Made by a program: the position numbers and the translations under genes. From Zoogloea sp. (GTDB taxonomy: Bacteria; Pseudomonadota; Gammaproteobacteria; Burkholderiales; Rhodocyclaceae): 64,000 nt of DNA. The notes under the pieces were generated by a model that did no database searches, was not told the origin of the DNA, and was given only the letters and a program-made list of their open reading frames with translations. The stretch is taken from contig NZ_JAKLLN010000004.1 of the NCBI RefSeq assembly GCF_023150065.1, forward strand, positions 62,001 through 126,000, read 5' to 3'. Below, piece after piece: positions 62,863 to 64,000 of the stretch; positions within the stretch are counted from its first letter, which is position 1, and each line of letters opens with the position of its first letter.

Positions 62863-63410
62863 ACCTGATCCGTCACCGGGCCCTGATTGCCGTCGGCCTC
62901 ACCGTATTGCTGGTGCTTGGCGTGATCGGTGTTGCCGCCAGCCAGGCCTGGGACCGTTACCTGCAGGCCCAGGCTGCGCTCGAGGAGCTGGAACCCCGTC
63001 ATGCGCGCCTGCTTGGACTGCAGGGAGCCGATGCGCCCCTCAAGAAAACCGTGCTCGACGCCTATGCCTTGCTGCAGCGCTGGATCTATCCGCCCGAACA
63101 GGAACTGGGCAAGGCCGGGAACGATGTGCAGCAGCGGGCGCGACGAGCCGCCGAAGCCTCGGGCATGACCGTGGTCAGCAGCCAGGTGCTGCCTGCCCGC
63201 AATGAAGGTGCCGTGGATCAGGTTCCGGTGTCGCTGACCCTGGAGGGTAACGTGCAGGGCCTGCAGATGACCCTGTCGGCCCTGACCGGCGAGAAGCCGG
63301 TCCTGTTCGTCGATTCCCTCAGTCTGCGGGCCATTGATCGGGGTGACCCGAAGCAGCCTCAGCTGGTGTCGGCCACCCTGGTGGTCATGTCTCTGCGGAT
63401 CCAGCCATGA
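62859..63410 (+). CDS. gspM: Type II secretion protein GspM
   Basis: A 183-residue bitopic membrane protein. One helix at about 8-26 (ALIAVGLTVLLVLGVIGVAA) is followed by a coiled-coil-rich stretch and a small periplasmic domain, the usual GspM architecture (PilO-like). GspM partners GspL. The sequence itself is poorly conserved, so position in the operon is the main support. Confidence 0.85.
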   Translation: MNLIRHRALIAVGLTVLLVLGVIGVAASQAWDRYLQAQAALEELEPRHARLLGLQGADAPLKKTVLDAYALLQRWIYPPEQELGKAGNDVQQRARRAAEASGMTVVSSQVLPARNEGAVDQVPVSLTLEGNVQGLQMTLSALTGEKPVLFVDSLSLRAIDRGDPKQPQLVSATLVVMSLRIQP

Positions 63411-64000
63411 GAGGGCGCCTGTGGGTCTTCCTGCTGGTCCTGAACCTCGGTCTTGCCTGGGGGGTGGGTGCCTTGTGGCTGGATGAGGATCTGGACCCGA
63501 AGAATGTCACATGGCGTGAGCCTGTTGTCATCGCACCGGCGGCGGACTCCCTGGCTGTCCGGTCGGTGAGGCCTCTGCTGAATGATCTCTCCCAGTTCAA
63601 CAGCACCGGAGAGCGCCCGCTTTTCTGGGTGAGTCGAAGGCCGCCACCACCGCCATCACCCGAAAAGCCGGCCGCCGAACAGGAGCCTGATCCTCTGGCC
63701 GACATCCGGCTGGTGGGCCTCATGGAAGGGGGGGGCGAGAGCGGTGTGATCGCCCTGACCGGCGGACGCTTCCGTCGGGTCATGGTGGGGCAGCCGCTGG
63801 GGGCCTGGACCCTCGATGGGGTGGAGGGTAAGGTTGCGCGCTTCCGGGGGGCGGGGGGCGATGTCCGCAACCTCGAAATGAAACATGCTCGCCAGGGGGA
63901 CGCCGATCTATTGGCCCAGGGCGAGGGCGGAGGCGCTTCGGGCGGCCCCCGTATCGTTGGCAGTGATGGAAAATCGCGGACGGTGGACGAGGCGATTGCC
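63407..64000 (+). CDS. Type II secretion GspC/GspN-like protein, cut by window edge
   Basis: The frame runs open to base 64000, with 198 residues visible. It starts with a signal anchor (LWVFLLVLNLGLAWGVGALWL), then a proline-rich linker (RRPPPPPSPEKPAAEQ) and a small domain, ADIRLVGLMEGGGESGVIAL ... VMVGQPLGAWTLDGVEG, which resembles the homology region of GspC and of the short GspN proteins found in betaproteobacterial operons. The C-terminus and downstream gspD are outside the window. ATG at 63407 overlaps the gspM stop. Confidence 0.75.
   Translation, partial: MRGRLWVFLLVLNLGLAWGVGALWLDEDLDPKNVTWREPVVIAPAADSLAVRSVRPLLNDLSQFNSTGERPLFWVSRRPPPPPSPEKPAAEQEPDPLADIRLVGLMEGGGESGVIALTGGRFRRVMVGQPLGAWTLDGVEGKVARFRGAGGDVRNLEMKHARQGDADLLAQGEGGGASGGPRIVGSDGKSRTVDEAIA

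Noticed and set aside
1-64000. tRNA, rRNA, CRISPR arrays, insertion sequences, prophage or integrase genes
   Set aside because: None found on reading both strands; all gaps are short and no transposase, integrase or Cas-like protein is encoded.

Overview
The window is GC-rich, almost fully coding DNA with no tRNA, rRNA, CRISPR array or transposase that I can see. The gene content points to a Gram-negative betaproteobacterium, possibly Rhodocyclales-like: system I cytochrome c maturation, a fused indolepyruvate:ferredoxin oxidoreductase, ubiC-ubiA, kdtA, a type II secretion operon and an aryl-polyene pigment cluster. The taxon is inferred from gene content and style, not from a search.

Layout. 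(1) 1-3040, minus: ccmABCDEF, with ccmF cut by the window edge. (2) 3126-8975, minus: a ParA-like ATPase, a membrane-linked methyltransferase, a DUF2059 periplasmic protein and a 1191-residue indolepyruvate oxidoreductase. (3) 9193-29019: an aryl-polyene locus of xanthomonadin type. A plus-strand arm carries a PAP2 phosphatase, a halogenase-like flavoprotein, a XanB2/FkbO-type chorismatase, a MipA/OmpV porin-like protein, a PlsC acyltransferase and a GT2 glycosyltransferase. It converges on a long minus-strand operon: ACP, ketosynthase, ACP, COG4648 membrane protein, ligase-dehydratase fusion, LpxL-like acyltransferase, LolA-like carrier, MMPL exporter, polysaccharide deacetylase, methyltransferase, ketosynthase, chain-length factor, dehydratase, ketoreductase and a Kef-type antiporter. 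(4) 29173-34506, minus: DUF4105 and DUF3015 envelope proteins, a chemotaxis receptor with a good sigma-28 promoter, and a D-lactate dehydrogenase-like FAD enzyme. (5) 34636-47222: ridA, recG, then a signalling and stress-tolerance stretch (BON lipoprotein, receiver protein, YegS/DGK-like kinase, metallophosphoesterase, DUF2252, a convergent two-component pair, DUF1328, Lpd-like reductase, YihY, CsbD, DUF883). (6) 47373-53367: ubiC-ubiA, a TPR/O-GlcNAc-transferase-like protein, kdtA and a nucleotide-sugar epimerase. (7) 53486-64000, plus: a TPR protein followed by gspE-F-G-H-I-J-K-L-M and a truncated gspN/C-like gene.

How the genes work together (inference). In region 3 the chorismatase would make a hydroxybenzoate starter, the ligase domain would load it onto an ACP, and the ketosynthases, ketoreductase and dehydratases would extend it to a conjugated polyene. 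The methyltransferase and flavoprotein would decorate the head group, the acyltransferases, GT2 and phosphatase would build the lipid or sugar anchor, and the MMPL and LolA-like proteins would move the product to the outer membrane. No aromatic ammonia lyase is present, so the starter probably comes from chorismate as in xanthomonadin. A separate ubiC-ubiA pair in the same window suggests ubiquinone has its own supply of 4-hydroxybenzoate.
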